In this document: piece after piece, positions 1 through 11,899 of the stretch
Position numbering within the stretch: the stretch's first letter is position 1
How the letters are laid out: every line of letters begins with the position of its first letter
NCBI GenBank assembly: GCA_030340625.1
Contig: JAOPHQ010001993.1
Location: forward strand, 392,001-456,000
Direction: 5' to 3'
Origin: Merluccius polli
Lineage: Eukaryota; Chordata; Actinopteri; Gadiformes; Merlucciidae
Length of the DNA stretch: 64,000 nucleotides
Translations under genes and position numbers: made by a program
Notes under the pieces: generated by a model
What the model was told of the DNA's origin: nothing
Database searches by the model: none
Seen by the model: only the letters and a program-made list of their open reading frames with translations

Positions 1-2690
1 GAGGGAGTTGATGGTTATCAGTTCTGGAGACATGGGTTCAACCGTGGGCGTTCTCCATGGAAATGTGATTTTGGAACTTAACAATCTCATGTGTATTGTT
101 CTGTCAATTACAACCTCCGACCCCCTGACAGCCGGTGTTTCAGTGGTCCGGTGTGGTATAGCACTGCTGCAGGCCTAGGTTCAAGTATCGCCGAAAGTTT
201 TTGGAAACAATGGCATGTGAATTGTAATGTCAATTTTAACCTCCAACTGCCACAGAGAAGGTGTCCCGATGGCGCCTTTGGTAGAGCTCTTGGGGAACGT
301 CTCTGGGGACGTCGGTTTAATTCCTGTGGTCAGCCTTCTCCATGGAAGTGTAATTTTAGAAACATAAGAATGTCATGTGAATTGTACTGTCAATTACAAC
401 CTCCCACCATCAGGTTGATAGCGCTGCAGTCTATCATGCCAGGAGACCTGGGTTCGAAACCTGTACATGTTTTGGAAACGATGTCATGTGAATTGTAAAG
501 TCATGTATAAACTGTTCACATCGAAGGCAGCGTCTCAGTGGCGCAGTTGTGAGCGCTGTTGGTGATCTGTTCTAGAGACCCTGGTTCGAGTCCTGTCAAG
601 GATTGTGTTGTGTATAACCGTTGAAGTATGCAAGGTGAGTGTGGATGGATGGTAGTGTAGATGAGGTTGATGGAGTGGAAGTTTCACTGAGAGTGGATGG
701 ATGAATTGTGAGCCACATATATTTAAAAAAAATATGATAAATGATCAGTTCATCCAACCAAACTCCATCCACAGCCTCGCACGCCCAACTTCATTCATGC
801 GCTCACACATCCATTCTGCTATGCACTCACAGCCATTCATCCATGCACTCACACAGCCATCCTCATTCATGCATCCTCACCCACAATGCCAACCTGACCG
901 AGCCTCGAACCCAAGTCTCCGGAACTGATCCCAAACAGCTCTACCAAATGCGCCACCAAGACTCCGGCTGTAATGCGGTTGGAGGTTTTATTTAAGCAAT
1001 ATTATACGAGAGGGTGTGCTTTAACCTTCAGCGATGCTTACGCTGACCACATCACTGTCGTGCCAATAATGACGGGTAAAGCACACCCTCTCATGTAATA
1101 TTGTGATTACACAATGGTGCCATGGAAATATGTATAGTATTAATCATAGCGGAGTAAAATGTATAGTGATGACACGGCACGGCGAGATGTGCTGTCATGC
1201 TGATTTGAGCACGGTCTAGTTGACCATTCAGATTGCTTGGTCGTAACCGTTGTATAATTGCCATTAGGTTTCCAAGGAGAATGTCTGTCTGAAGACTTAA
1301 CAAACAGCAGCCCTCCACTTGGCCACTAGCTATGAGCCAGTCAGTGGTTATAATTGACATTTTAATTCACATGACATTGTTAGGTTTCTAAAATTTCAAT
1401 TTGATGGAGAACGCCCTCTGTGGGAATCGAACCCATGCTTCCACAACTGATAACAAACAGCTCTCCCCAGTGCACCACTAAGACACCTGCTTTGATGTGG
1501 TTGGAGGTTTCAATTGACGTGACAATTCACATGACATTGTTTCCAAAAATGTATTAGGTTTCAAAGGCCTGTACTTGGGGGGACTTGAACCAAGTGTTGA
1601 TGAACAGCAACAGTACCCACTGGACCACTGAGTGGCTGGCTGTAACGAGGTCAGAGGCTCTAATTGACATTGCAATTCACATGACATTGTTACGTTTCTA
1701 AAATTACATTTTGATGATAGAGTCCTCTGCAGGTACTGAACCCATGTGATAAGGAATCATTTCTTTTAGGACACTTCTTGACAGCAAAGTATTTGATTTA
1801 ATTAAAGCATGATTAATAGGAAGACACATGGAAGCATTTACCAAGCATCTTCAACGAGACAATAGGTGTACATGATTCTTATAGGGAATATTTCACATTG
1901 TGGGCAGTAACAACTAAGGAAACAAAGGTGAGGGGAGTGAACATCGTGGAGAGTTAAGTGTTGGCCACAGCTGTGGCCAAACATGGTGGGAAAGGACAAG
2001 TTAATTTGCAATACACTATGGGGGGGACCTAGACATGTCTGCAAGGACGCTAGACAACTAAAGAAATCCACTCAAAAAAGAAGTGAGTAGATTGGCATGG
2101 CCTCAATGCCAGTTTTGTGGCTCCAGTGACAACACAAATGCTAACTTAACACCTTTCAATTGAGGAGAGAAAGAGTGATACCTCTAGGGACAAAAATACA
2201 TTTCCACTAATCAATTGATGAGGTCTCCATATAGAGAGACATGAACCCTGGTCTCCTGAAGTGATCACAAACACCTCTCTCTCAACTGCACCACTGAGAC
2301 GCTAGCTATGATCTGTACTGAATTCATAATGTACTTTACAAAAAGTATTATATATTACATTTTCAAGGACTGTGTGCTTGGCGAGACGTGAAGCCAGGTG
2401 TGCAGCGGGGATAAGCAGCAGGTCTCTCGACTGGACCACCAGGACGCTGGCTTTCAGCTGGTTTGAGGTTATAATTGGCATTACAATTCTCATGACATCA
2501 TTACATTTCAAAACTGACATGTCCATGCCTTCTGAAGGAGTTGATCAGAGGTTTCCAGAGATGCTATACCAACTCTCTCCGATGTACCACAAAGAAGTTG
2601 GCTACAACTTGGTCAGCGCTTATAATTAGGCCTACTTGACATTATAATTCACATGACATTGTTTCCAAAATGTCATTAGGTAAGTTTAGG
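1..2690. repeat. array of diverged tRNA-like modules, orientation-switching
   Basis: About twelve modules of roughly 75 bp resemble tRNA halves or whole tRNAs: an A-box-like CTCAGTGGYRCAGTTG and a B-box-like GGTTCGARTCC. Plus-strand modules: about 1-52, 131-192, 258-347, 408-465 and 527-600. Minus-strand modules: 897-970, 1411-1491, 1568-1642, 1721-1768 (partial), 2233-2308, 2370-2452 and 2527-2603. Many are separated by a conserved spacer containing TGTCATGTGAATTG and a CAATTATAACCTCC-type motif (for example 198-248, 352-405, 1499-1556, 1650-1705, 2461-2515). Acceptor-stem pairing is absent in the one I folded, so these are not functional tRNA genes. They look like a tRNA-derived SINE or satellite. 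Confidence 0.7.
640..890. repeat. GGAT/ATCC-rich inverted segment
   Basis: A TGGATGGA-rich stretch at 645-705 faces a TCATCCA/CATTCATCC-rich stretch at 745-880. Together they form a loose inverted repeat exactly where the tRNA-like modules change direction. Small open frames here are simple-repeat artefacts. Confidence 0.5.
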
Positions 2691-4499
2691 CTACTTACAA
2701 TACTGTTTAACATGTTATGTTTGTGTGAATCAACGTGGAAATGGAATAATCTGTAAATGCTTTTTGATGTCTGAATATTTAATAGCGGTTTTGGGAACAG
2801 AACGGCAATGAACAGTCAACAGAGTTATTGGGGACCAATAAGTTTGGATTTTCTGCCTCAGACTCTAAAATCACTTCTGACTTTTGTGGCGGTTGATTGT
2901 CAGATTAACTATGGGTTACGTACACTGCTTGTCACCTTGGGATGGCTTAAAAGGCCCACAGCCCAGGAGCCTATGACAGGTTAAAGTGTCCCTGGGTATC
3001 GGCTTAACAGAGACAGAGAGATTCTCATCGGTTTATTGTCGGTCTTATAAAATGCACTTAACACAACTAAATGTCAGTTTGTATACATCATTAGAGCGAC
3101 GGTTTACTCTTTTAACCTAATTCACAAAGCAAACCCCGATCTAAGATAGCACTGTTCAGAATGTCCACATTCAACATGCTGCCCATCATCTTCTGTATAC
3201 AATCTACTGCATCCAATATTCAGTTGAGTGTGATATACTCCACAAGAGGGCAGTGACACACCAATTGTAGTCTCATCAAGTTAGTTCATTTCAGCACAAT
3301 AATAAACTAATGCGATTACTCCCATTGGTCGCAGATTTTTGTTGCAGTATTAATTGTTTTTCTTAAATAACTCCAAGCTGAAACTAACAAATGCTGTTTG
3401 GGCAAAATGTTTTCATTTGAGGGGTTGAACTAGAACAAAATATCTAGGAATGTGGTCATTCAACTATTTCTGAATTGTGAGGAGACCTTCAACAGGAAAT
3501 AAAATATGAAAATAATATGTAAATGGCTTCAAAATGTATTTTATGAGGAACATTTTATGAGGAAATATTTAAATGGTTAAAACCGAAGGACCCCACCAGT
3601 AGCTTTTCGGTTTTCTAAACAGTTAAACATGAACTCATGGGATGAAACACAATCCATATTCCCCAGGCAAACATAAATATATCTCTCATTTTTGAAGAAA
3701 GATGTGGTCATTAAATTAGATGTCAAGTTATTTACAAAATCTACTAACAATGAATTCAGAAGAAGATAGCAGACAGACTAGTCTTCTCTCTCTTGACATA
3801 ACAATGGGCACGTTGTCTTTACTCAGTGAAACACAATTTCAAGTATTCCTCTCGAATGGGAAATGCATGCCTTATTAATCGTTTACAAGCATGCCTCATT
3901 CAGAAATGTATTCTGTGTTATTTGAGTTTTCTAAAAAAAGGTGTAAAGCCATTTTGTGGTCAAAAGTAATTGTAAGAACCAACACTGCCTGAATCTAAAT
4001 TATATGAATACAATTATCTAATTGAGACAGAGTTGCAGAGGCCATTGGACGTCACCTGTTACCAAGTGAGAAGTATCGAATAAATTAAAGGTTTACCCAG
4101 CATGCCTTCTGTTTGCTTAGATGTGCGTTCTATACCAACATGGCAAGGACAAAAGGTGAGAGGTCAGAGCACAAGCCAAGAGCACATTTACTGACGATCA
4201 AAAGAGACTCTAAAATACAAAGCTACCACATAGTAAGAGCCTAAACTATGACGAAAAACAATCATACAAACAAACTCACTCAGTAAAACACGCAAATAAG
4301 TATGTACAGCCTACATTTACAAAAGCTGTAAGAGAATTTTGTGTAATACTGTACAACTGGCAATCATTTTACCAATGGCAAAAATGCCATATAAATACAT
4401 TTCAAACAATGCTATTTGGTGAAAACAGTCAAATGAACCCTTTGGAAACAGTCACAGAAAGTATACATCATCTTTATAGGTAATATACATCAGATTAAA
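2691..4499. other. AT-rich noncoding sequence
   Basis: No gene seen. There is an isolated CTCF-like word, CCACAAGAGGGCAGTG, at 3240-3255; it is only a motif match and binding is not established. Confidence 0.4.
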
Positions 4500-4596
4500 T
4501 GAAAAACATTTAAAGCAGCATATATCTTGTCGCAAAGATATCATCTTCTAATCTTATACTCATGGTAAATATATGGTAAATATATGGTAAATATAT

Positions 4597-4670
<74 letters not shown>

Positions 4671-5536
4671 TCCATGTGCTTCTGTTGATAAAGTTACAAT
4701 TGAATGGTCCGATTTCACACAATTCTTGCATTGTCTCATTCTAGTTGGCAAGTAAACACGAATAAAGTTGAAACGTTTTTCATAGAGGTTTTTATCTAAA
4801 GCAATTAGATTATCTATAATATGTACAATATTAAAAATGTCACAATCCCAGTTCTCTAATGCTCACTTCTGTGAACGACAGGACTGACTACATCTTTTAA
4901 TTTATGTTTTTATGTAATTATATGAATGTAAGAACATTCTGGAAACAATGAAGCTGTGACGGAAAAGGTGTTTCAAATAGAAAATTGATAGGATGATTTT
5001 ATTATTTACTTAAGTGTTAATTATGAATGAATTAATTCACAGTGATTTTGATCCTTCAAAATAATTTGTACTGCCAACAGAAAATAAATTATCTCTTGCT
5101 ATGACTCTTGTTATCAAACGACACATTTAGCTTAGTGTTAAAACTCTTCCGTCCTCAATGTTGAAAGCTACCCCAGTTTACCAAACGGTCGTTCAGGAAA
5201 GAAACACAAAGTGAACGTAAACATAGTTTTGTCTTGTTGTGAAAGATATCCCTCTCAAGCAACACATGTACCATGGGAATGAAACAAAGTGTTTGGTGAT
5301 CTAAAAATGTAAATTATTAAGAGAATGTCATTTCAGAGTGTTCCCACCATGACGCTCCATTTAAATTCTTTATTCAGACCCACGGGCATGAAACGTCAAA
5401 ACTGCGGTCCACATCGCATACACTGTACACTGTAGAGTCCAGATCAGAGGAAGTGGAGGCCGGGGGATGATGATGATGATGAAGACCAAGACAGTCTTCC
5501 CCCCGAAGCCTCAGAGTTCATCTCATCCCTTCAGTT
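4500..5536 (-). other. kcnip4: probable kcnip4 3' UTR
   Basis: Sequence after the stop codon, read on the minus strand. The first AATAAA-type poly(A) signal is the complement of TTTATT at 5369-5374, which would give a UTR of about 170 bases. Further TTTATT copies near 5000 allow a longer form. A GAT/ATC microsatellite lies at 5465-5480. The far end given here is only a guess. Confidence 0.5.
4563..4667. repeat. ATGGTAAATAT tandem copies followed by a TA dinucleotide run
   Basis: Four 11-bp copies of ATGGTAAATAT run straight into about 33 TA repeats (4602-4667). Short tyrosine/isoleucine reading frames across it are artefacts. Confidence 0.9.
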
Positions 5537-5584
5537 TTAGATGACGTTTTCAAACAGATGCATTGACCTCATGATGTTATCATC
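5537..5584 (-). CDS. kcnip4: kcnip4 last coding exon
   Basis: Fifteen codons, DDNIMRSMHLFENVI, then TAA at 5539-5537. This is the final helix, which in KChIP structures moves when the Kv4 peptide binds. Mammalian KChIP4 ends DENIMRSMQLFENVI, so only two residues differ. Acceptor CCACAG. The 3' UTR follows toward lower coordinates. Confidence 0.97.
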   Translation of the reverse strand, partial: DDNIMRSMHLFENVI

Positions 5585-5895
5585 CTGTGGAAACAGAAAT
5601 CACGAGAAATCACAAATGATCAATTGAAATCGCAGACAATTGGACAAAAAGAAAAACAATGTTTATTCTTTATTCTTCCCTATTTTCTCGAAAATTGAAC
5701 ACACATGCACACATTCTGCATTTCTTGCTTTTCACAAATCTCTTCAACAAAGCTTAATTTCATGACCAAAGTAATGAGAGCGCCCTCTTTTAACTAGGTT
5801 ACCAAAATGACAAGCAGCCCTAATTAAGAATTACAATTGGACCACAATATAATGAAGCCTCGCAAAAGCCAATGTTTTTAAAAGACATAACTTAC

Positions 5896-5958
5896 ATTTT
5901 GGCAACAGTCAATAAACTCATCTATGGTGACCACTCCATCTTTATTCTTATCCATTTT
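5896..5958 (-). CDS. kcnip4: kcnip4 common exon 8, EF-hand 4
   Basis: Twenty-one codons, KMDKNKDGVVTIDEFIDCCQ and N, with acceptor ACAG and donor GTAAG. The canonical EF-hand 4 loop D-K-N-K-D-G-V-V-T-I-D-E binds calcium with high affinity in this family. Mammalian KChIP4 has ESCQK after FI; this copy has DCCQN, which adds a cysteine. Confidence 0.97.
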
Positions 5959-6083
5959 CTGTTGGGAAAATAACAACAACATGAGTATAGTACTACAGTG
6001 GACAGTACATATTATTGGGTGATATTAGTCCTACACGGCTTTGTTGAATACTCGTTTCTGATTGCTCAATTAAGGCATTCCAT

Positions 6084-6109
6084 GGTCTGTTATTTCTAAA
6101 TAACAGACC
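6084..6109. repeat. perfect palindrome, 12-bp arms
   Basis: GGTCTGTTATTT and AAATAACAGACC are separated by CT. It sits inside the left part of hairpin element copy A. Confidence 0.95.
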
Positions 6110-6134
6110 GTTGCTATGGACACCATGTTTAACC

Positions 6135-7455
6135 GTTAAGAGTAATAAGGTAACGGTGCCATGTCGTTACTAAGGTCGTCTCTATTTACTGGAGTAATAA
6201 GGTAACATTTCCATGTCGTTACTAAGATCGTCTCTATTTACTGGAGTAATAAGGTAACGTTGCCATGTCGTTACTAAGGTCGTCTCTATTTACTGGAGTA
6301 ATAAGGTAACGTTGCCATGTCGTTACTAAGATCGTCTCTATTTACTGGAGTAATAAGGTAACGTTGCCATGTCGTTACTAAGGTCATCTCTATTTACTGG
6401 AGTAATAGGGTAACGTTGCCATGTCGTTACTAAGGTCATCTCTATTTACTGGAGTAATAAGGTAACGTTGCCATGTCGTTACTAAGATCGTCTCTATTTA
6501 CTGGAGTAATAAGGTAACGTTGCCATGTCGTTACTAAGATCGTCTCTATTTACTGGAGTAATAAGGTAACGTTGCCATGTCGTTACTAAGATCGTCTCTA
6601 TTTACTGGAGTAATAAGGTAACGTTGCCATGTCGTTACTAAGATCGTCTCTATTTACTGGAGTAATAAGGTAACGTTGCCATGTCGTTACTAAGATCGTC
6701 TCTATTTACTGGAGTAATAAGGTAACGTTGCCATGTCGTTACTAAGATCGTCTCTATTTACTGGAGTAATAAGGTAACGTTGCCATGTCGTTACTAAGAT
6801 CGTCTCTATTTACTGGAGTAATAAGGTAACGTTGCCATGTCGTTACTAAGATCGTCTCTATTTACTGGAGTAATAAGGTAACGTTGCCATGTCGTTACTA
6901 AGATCGTCTCTATTTACTGGAGTAATAAGGTAACGTTGCCATGTCGTTACTAAGATCGTCTCTATTTACTGGAGTAATAAGGTAACGTTGCCATGTCGTT
7001 ACTAAGGTCATCTCTATTTACTGGAGTAATAAGGTAACGTTGCCATGTCGTTACTAAGATCGTCTCTATTTACTGGAGTAATAAGGTAACGTTGCCATGT
7101 CGTTACTAAGATCGTCTCTATTTACTGGAGTAATAAGGTAACGTTGCCATGTCGTTACTAAGATCGTCTCTATTTACTGGAGTAATAAGGTAACGTTGCC
7201 ATGTCGTTACTAAGGTCGTCTCTATGTACTGGAGTAATAAGATAACGTTGCCATGTCGTTACTAAGATCGTCTCTATTTACTGGAGTAATAAGGTAACGT
7301 TGCCATGTCGTTACTAAGGTCGTCTCTATTTACTGGAGTAATAAGGTAACGTTGCCATGTCGTTACTAAGGTTGTCTCTATTTACTGGAGTAATAAGGTA
7401 ACGTTGCCATGTCGTTACTAAGGTCGTCTCTATTTACTGGAGCAATAGGGTAACG
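6135..7455. repeat. 52-bp minisatellite, about 25 copies
   Basis: The unit runs TCTATTTACTGGAGTAATAA, then GGTAACGTTGCCATGTCGTT, then ACTAAGATCGTC. Central copies are nearly identical; edge copies diverge (GGTGCC and ATTTCC variants at the left, AGCAATAGGG at the right). Each unit contains GTAACG and CGTTAC nine bases apart, a potential hairpin. A single related segment in the sister element (33433-33475) suggests the unit arose from internal element sequence. Confidence 0.95.
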
Positions 7456-7675
7456 TCCGCACTCCATATGAATCTCATGTTAACTGATATTAGGCATTAG
7501 TCAGACCCATATTATATTATATATATATTATATTTCTCCGGTCATTTGTTGTTTGTTTACAGGCACACACAAAGTTGTGTGAGCTAAAAGTTGTACTTTT
7601 GAGACAGAAGTAACCCAAAATATGAATCAACACCCATATTTGTATTAATTCGAAAAAAGTGGCCATGGTATAAGC

Positions 7676-7796
7676 GGGATAATCCACTCCGAGGTGTGCA
7701 TGTATCGAAAATGATGCACTTCACAGAGGCAAACCCTTAGCCCCCTGTGTCATGCATTATTTTTTGATACATGCACACCTCGTCGTGGATTATCCC
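7676..7796. repeat. long imperfect hairpin of element copy A
   Basis: The arm starting GGGATAATCCACTCCGAGG pairs with the arm ending CCTCGTCGTGGATTATCCC over about 50 bases, with a loop near 7730-7740. Mismatches fall at the same positions as in copy B at 33660-33774. Confidence 0.9.
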
Positions 7797-7871
7797 TTCC
7801 CTCCTGATCAGCTGGCTGTACATGATCCCTTACTGGTTGGACTATGAATGGAGACCTCTAGGGGGACTTGC

Positions 7872-7976
7872 CTGAAAGAATATCTCCACATGTTGATGCG
7901 GGGTCTCTTCTTTGAGCACGGGATACGTACACTTGCCCATCATGTCATAGATTGCCTTCATGATGTCTAGCATTTC
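7872..7976 (-). CDS. kcnip4: kcnip4 common exon 7, with a GC splice donor
   Basis: Thirty-five codons in phase 0: EMLDIMKAIYDMMGKCTYPV, then LKEETPHQHVEIFFQ. The first residue closes the EF-hand 3 loop. KAIYDMMGKCTYPVLKE is diagnostic for KChIP4. The next exon continues KMDKNK, so the border must fall after CAG, where the intron begins GCAAGT. This is the classical consensus for a GC-AG intron. No alternative GT donor keeps the protein intact. Confidence 0.97.
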
Positions 7977-8080
7977 CTGGAACACATTTTATATTATTTA
8001 CATATTTATAAAAACAACAACAACAACAACAACAACACCACAAAAATATCATTGGCTGATATTAATGAGGTATCTTGGGA

Positions 8081-8094
8081 GTGTGTGTGTGTGT
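8081..8094. repeat. TG/CA repeat next to the exon 6 donor
   Basis: On the minus strand the donor GTA is followed at once by a CA repeat. CA repeats near donors are known binding sites for hnRNP L, which can change splice-site use. Any effect here is inference. Confidence 0.6.
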
Positions 8095-8096
8095 AC

Positions 8097-8204
8097 CTCC
8101 TTGGTTATGAAGCCATCCTTGTTGATGTCGTACAGGTTAAAGGCCCAGTTGAGCTTCTCCTGGATGGTGCCTCGGAGGAGGATCGAGAGACCCATGACAA
8201 AATC
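8097..8204 (-). CDS. kcnip4: kcnip4 common exon 6, EF-hand 3 loop
   Basis: Exactly 36 codons in phase 0, from DFVMGLSILLRGTIQEKLNW to DINKDGFITKE. It holds the first eleven positions of the canonical EF-hand 3 loop; the closing Glu comes from the next exon. Acceptor CTGTAG, donor GTACAC. The donor is followed directly by a CA repeat (a TG run on the plus strand at 8081-8094). Confidence 0.97.
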
Positions 8205-9212
8205 CTACAGTTACAAAACAGAATTCACAATTTGCAAATGCTTTGTTTAACAAATGTTTCTCATAAAACTAAACTATTTTTCTTTTTTTTCACTGGATTT
8301 TAAATAACAGGAAATATCATGAGGACTCTAACGGGTACAGGCCTACTTTTTAAACAGTTCACTAAAGGCGAATGATGAATACAAAATAAATACAAAAGTA
8401 AAATGAGGTGAGGTAAAGGTGAAGTTGTATGTAAACAAACTGACAAAGAAACACGCTAAACCAACAAAACAAAAACAATATCAGTTATCTATGTTTAAAT
8501 CCAATCTCCAATAATGAAAAATACAATCTAAGTAAGCCCAGAGGTCGGTGGTGGACATGAGTGAGAACGGAGCTGAACTGCGCGCATACAACAACCAGAC
8601 AGACTTTGGTGAGGAATCACCGAGAAGCTTTTCTGTACTAATAAGCAAGATTATACCTTCATGAATATTAATAACATGGTAATAGCAATGTCAAACTGGC
8701 TGGGTTTAATTAAAATTAGTCATGTTGTGGGCTTATCTAATGCTCTGGGGGTATATGCAATACTATCCATGGGTATCCTTGAATCACATTTTTTTTTAGT
8801 TTGATGCATTTTATCCATTCCATTGCAGCCTGGGGTCATGTAATTTCAAACTTGTCAGAACTTGGGATGGTAATACAAACAAATAATCGAGCACCTTCAC
8901 TTTCAGTTTTAGTACTGCCGAGCAAACAACTGTGGTGCCATCCTGTTGTGCTTTGGGCATTCATTTAATGTAATTTAATCATGTGTGTTAAGTTAATCAT
9001 AATTATAGCATATAGAAAACTAGGACCTTATCCACATGTGTCCAAAAGATCCCATCGGTGCCTCCAGTAAAATAAATAACATTGTATAAGCATTAAAAAA
9101 TGCATTAAAAAAATAACATAGTATAAACATAATCCAAAATATCACCGTCCAAAAGGTGGTAAATCCTGAGACGATTGTACATCATCCACCATTATGGCCG
9201 CTCACAGCTTAC

Positions 9213-9283
9213 CTCAAAACTCACAGATCCATTGTGATCAGTGTCGAATGCGTTAAACAGAAAGTGTGCATATGTCGAGGCAT
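9213..9283 (-). CDS. kcnip4: kcnip4 common exon 5, EF-hand 2
   Basis: Seventy-one bases complete the Asp split codon and encode DASTYAHFLFNAFDTDHNGS plus VSFE. The loop D-T-D-H-N-G-S-V-S-F-E-D ends in Asp from the next exon rather than Glu, the pattern expected for a low-affinity, magnesium-preferring EF-hand 2. Acceptor CCCAG, donor GTAAG. Confidence 0.96.
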
Positions 9284-9772
9284 CTGGGAAGAGGAGCACA
9301 GACAAGAACACAATGTAGTGACACAATTGCATTTACAAATGGTTCAGAACAAATATTTTAATATTTCAACATGTTAAATGTTTGAAAGAGTAAATGTTAA
9401 GATTAAAGATTCAAAACCCTGTCACAGTGCAGGTAACATCACCAGAGCAGTATTATATCACAAAGTAATACTATTTATAGTTTTATATAGTATATATAGT
9501 ATAGTATGTTGGATTACTTATTAATTGTAATTAAATGACAAGAAAGAAGAGAACTCATCTAAAAGCATTGTTAATCTCTTAATTTCTGGAAATGTGTATG
9601 GGTTCGAAACACTAGAAAAAAAACATTATCCATAAAAGAAGCAAACAAATAGCACAGTAGCACTAATGTCTCATAATCCGTCAGCAGAATCTAAGAGAAA
9701 CCAGTGGAAAATGATAATGAAGTGAGACTATTTATGACAGCAACACCACCAACAACAACAACAACAAAATAC

Positions 9773-9842
9773 CTCCTTGTGGGAAGAACTGGGAGTAAAT
9801 GTCTTTGAAGGTCTCTTCGTTGACCACTCCACTCGGGCATTC
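9773..9842 (-). CDS. kcnip4: kcnip4 common exon 4, degenerate EF-hand 1
   Basis: Seventy bases: 23 codons (ECPSGVVNEETFKDIYSQFF, then PQG) plus a phase-1 G. The acceptor is TTCCAG and the donor GT at 9772-9771. It carries EF-hand 1, which does not bind calcium in KChIPs because the loop holds the Cys-Pro pair seen here as ECPSG. Mammalian KChIP4 has Glu where this copy has Asp in FKDIY. Confidence 0.96.
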
Positions 9843-11899
9843 CTGGAACAAGAGCAGCTTTATTAAAAACTATAGCCTTAAAACAAACTTTTAGTCCATA
9901 TCAACTGTGAATACATGCCTCTTAAACACAATGTCAGTCACATTTTGTGATAGTTATAGGAACTATTTGTTAAACGCCTGTTTCAACACAAAGAGAGTAA
10001 TTGACTCTGAATTATCAGAATGATTTTGAGCTCTGGTGTCACAAGAGAGGTCATCTAATATTTGTTATCTATCCAAAGTCAGGAAGATAAACTACCATCA
10101 TATAATTTCCATAAAGACATCAGTGAACCCTAGACTCTACATCTAGACATAACCTAATAACCTTTGCTACCTTCTCACTAATTAAAATATACTTCAAAAT
10201 CTAATTAATATGGTGCCAACTTCCCAATCATATCATTCTAGCTAACTGTGGCTCTATGGAAGTGAGCTGTACTAGGATTATGACATGTCTCTGGTGTGAA
10301 GGCACACTTTAAAAGTTAATATTTTATATGTTGTATTATTCTGATGTTCACATGTTGTCTCATTATAGCCACTCTCTGATCAATTCAATTGCAAAGGAAT
10401 ATGCCGGTAAAACCTTTACATAAAACGGTACACTTTTTTATAAAACATTTTTAAAAGGCAAAAAAAGGCCAACATTAATTTAAGAGGATATCAACTTCCA
10501 CCTAAAAGCCTCCTGGCTACCTTGAATAACAAACATATCCATGTTTACCTTTAAAAATACAAGGTTAATTTTCTATTGTTTGTTTGCTTTGTTTTAGTCC
10601 GTTAATTAGATGTTGCCGTCGACAACGCAATGACCTTCAATGAAATGGGAGCATGGCTAATGATGCATTAAACATTTAATTTCACCGCTCGCTAAGTGTG
10701 GGTCAGAGTGTGTGTAAAATACAGTCAAAGCTGACATGAATAGATGAGAAACGTTCACAAAAATGGAATCTTTACTTTCACAAAAACGTTAAGTCAATGG
10801 CAATCACAAACATAATCATGAAAAGAGAGCTTAAATCTAATAGTTGTAATACAGATGAAGGTAGAAAAGGAACAGTCTGCAATTGAAAGTCTTTAAAGAC
10901 AAAAATATATCATATAAAGCACCTGCCATTTCATTACAACTCTATATTGAGCTTATCTTTGAGTTTTTAAGCCACATGCTCTACCAGCAAAGTCTCAATG
11001 TTTGTGTCTTTAAAGCTGTGCTGCTTTTCACAGCAGCCATCGCTTTTCTTCAAAATGTGGATTTACTCCTCCGCATTATTTCACCTTTCCCTTCAAACCA
11101 AATTGATTTGAAATCGATTCCTGAGTTGATGGATGCCGGATGGGTTTTATGCTTTAGAAACGTAGTACCAAGTAAGTTTGAAGGAAAAAGCAAAAGCTTG
11201 GGGCAAAGTTAGATGATGCAGGTTTACCTGCAGAGTCACTCAAAAGCTATTCGGTGACGTTTGCCACCAAACTGCTTCTCTATTATCAATGATTAGTCGA
11301 TGATTCTTGTCCCATTAAGAAGTACATTGCTTTACATCAAAGACTCAATTAAAAGTACATATTTTACGTTTGGGCTGCAAGCAATTACACTCTCACTGGA
11401 ATGAGGCAGGGGTGACATACAGGGTTCAGAGAAAGGTTTAATGTTTTTTTCCCCCCTGGTCACAAAGTGTGAACGTGGTATGAATAACAGCCACATTGAC
11501 ATTTGTTGTGAGACTTTCGTGTTTAGGGGAGAGAGACAATTGGCGATAAAAATCCCTTGGAAGCTTCGAGTGACTTAGCACGAAGCTTCGTGGTTTACAC
11601 ACAAGACTTCCTGTAAGTACATAATTAGACTATTACTTTCATTAGAGAACAAGACTAGTCCTCTAAGTACACAACTGTTTTTTTATCCTAAAACATTCAG
11701 ATGAATGAGAATGTTGCCACCAAAGCACAATGTGTACTATTTAATTAAAAGTTTAATTATGGTTGACTACGACCTTAATAACGACATGGCAACTGGGAAG
11801 CTTTCTAAACGTAGTCCCCCCGAGTCCGGTCCAAGTTGACAGTTATTAACGTTTCATTTAGCGCATTCATTTTTAGACCGGTGATGAGGCTGCTTGCAT

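Larger units (their letters stand above)
6040..7796. mobile_element. hairpin-bearing mobile element, copy A, filling the GC-AG intron
   Basis: The left part has GAATACTCGTTTCTGATTG (6046-6064), related to the left part of the element near 29178. The right part has ATTAGTCAGACCC, then CCATGGTATAAGCGGGATAAT before a long hairpin at 7676-7796. The same ordered landmarks recur at 29160-33774. No transposase frame is seen, so it is non-autonomous. The exact left border and target duplication could not be fixed. It occupies most of the intron between exons 7 and 8. Confidence 0.6.

Noticed and set aside
527..600. Functional tRNA gene
   Set aside because: Good A- and B-box-like words exist, but I see no convincing acceptor-stem pairing or normal anticodon arm, and neighbours are diverged copies.
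6135..7455. CRISPR-like regular repeat
   Set aside because: The units are contiguous with no unique spacers, and the host is a vertebrate; this is a minisatellite.
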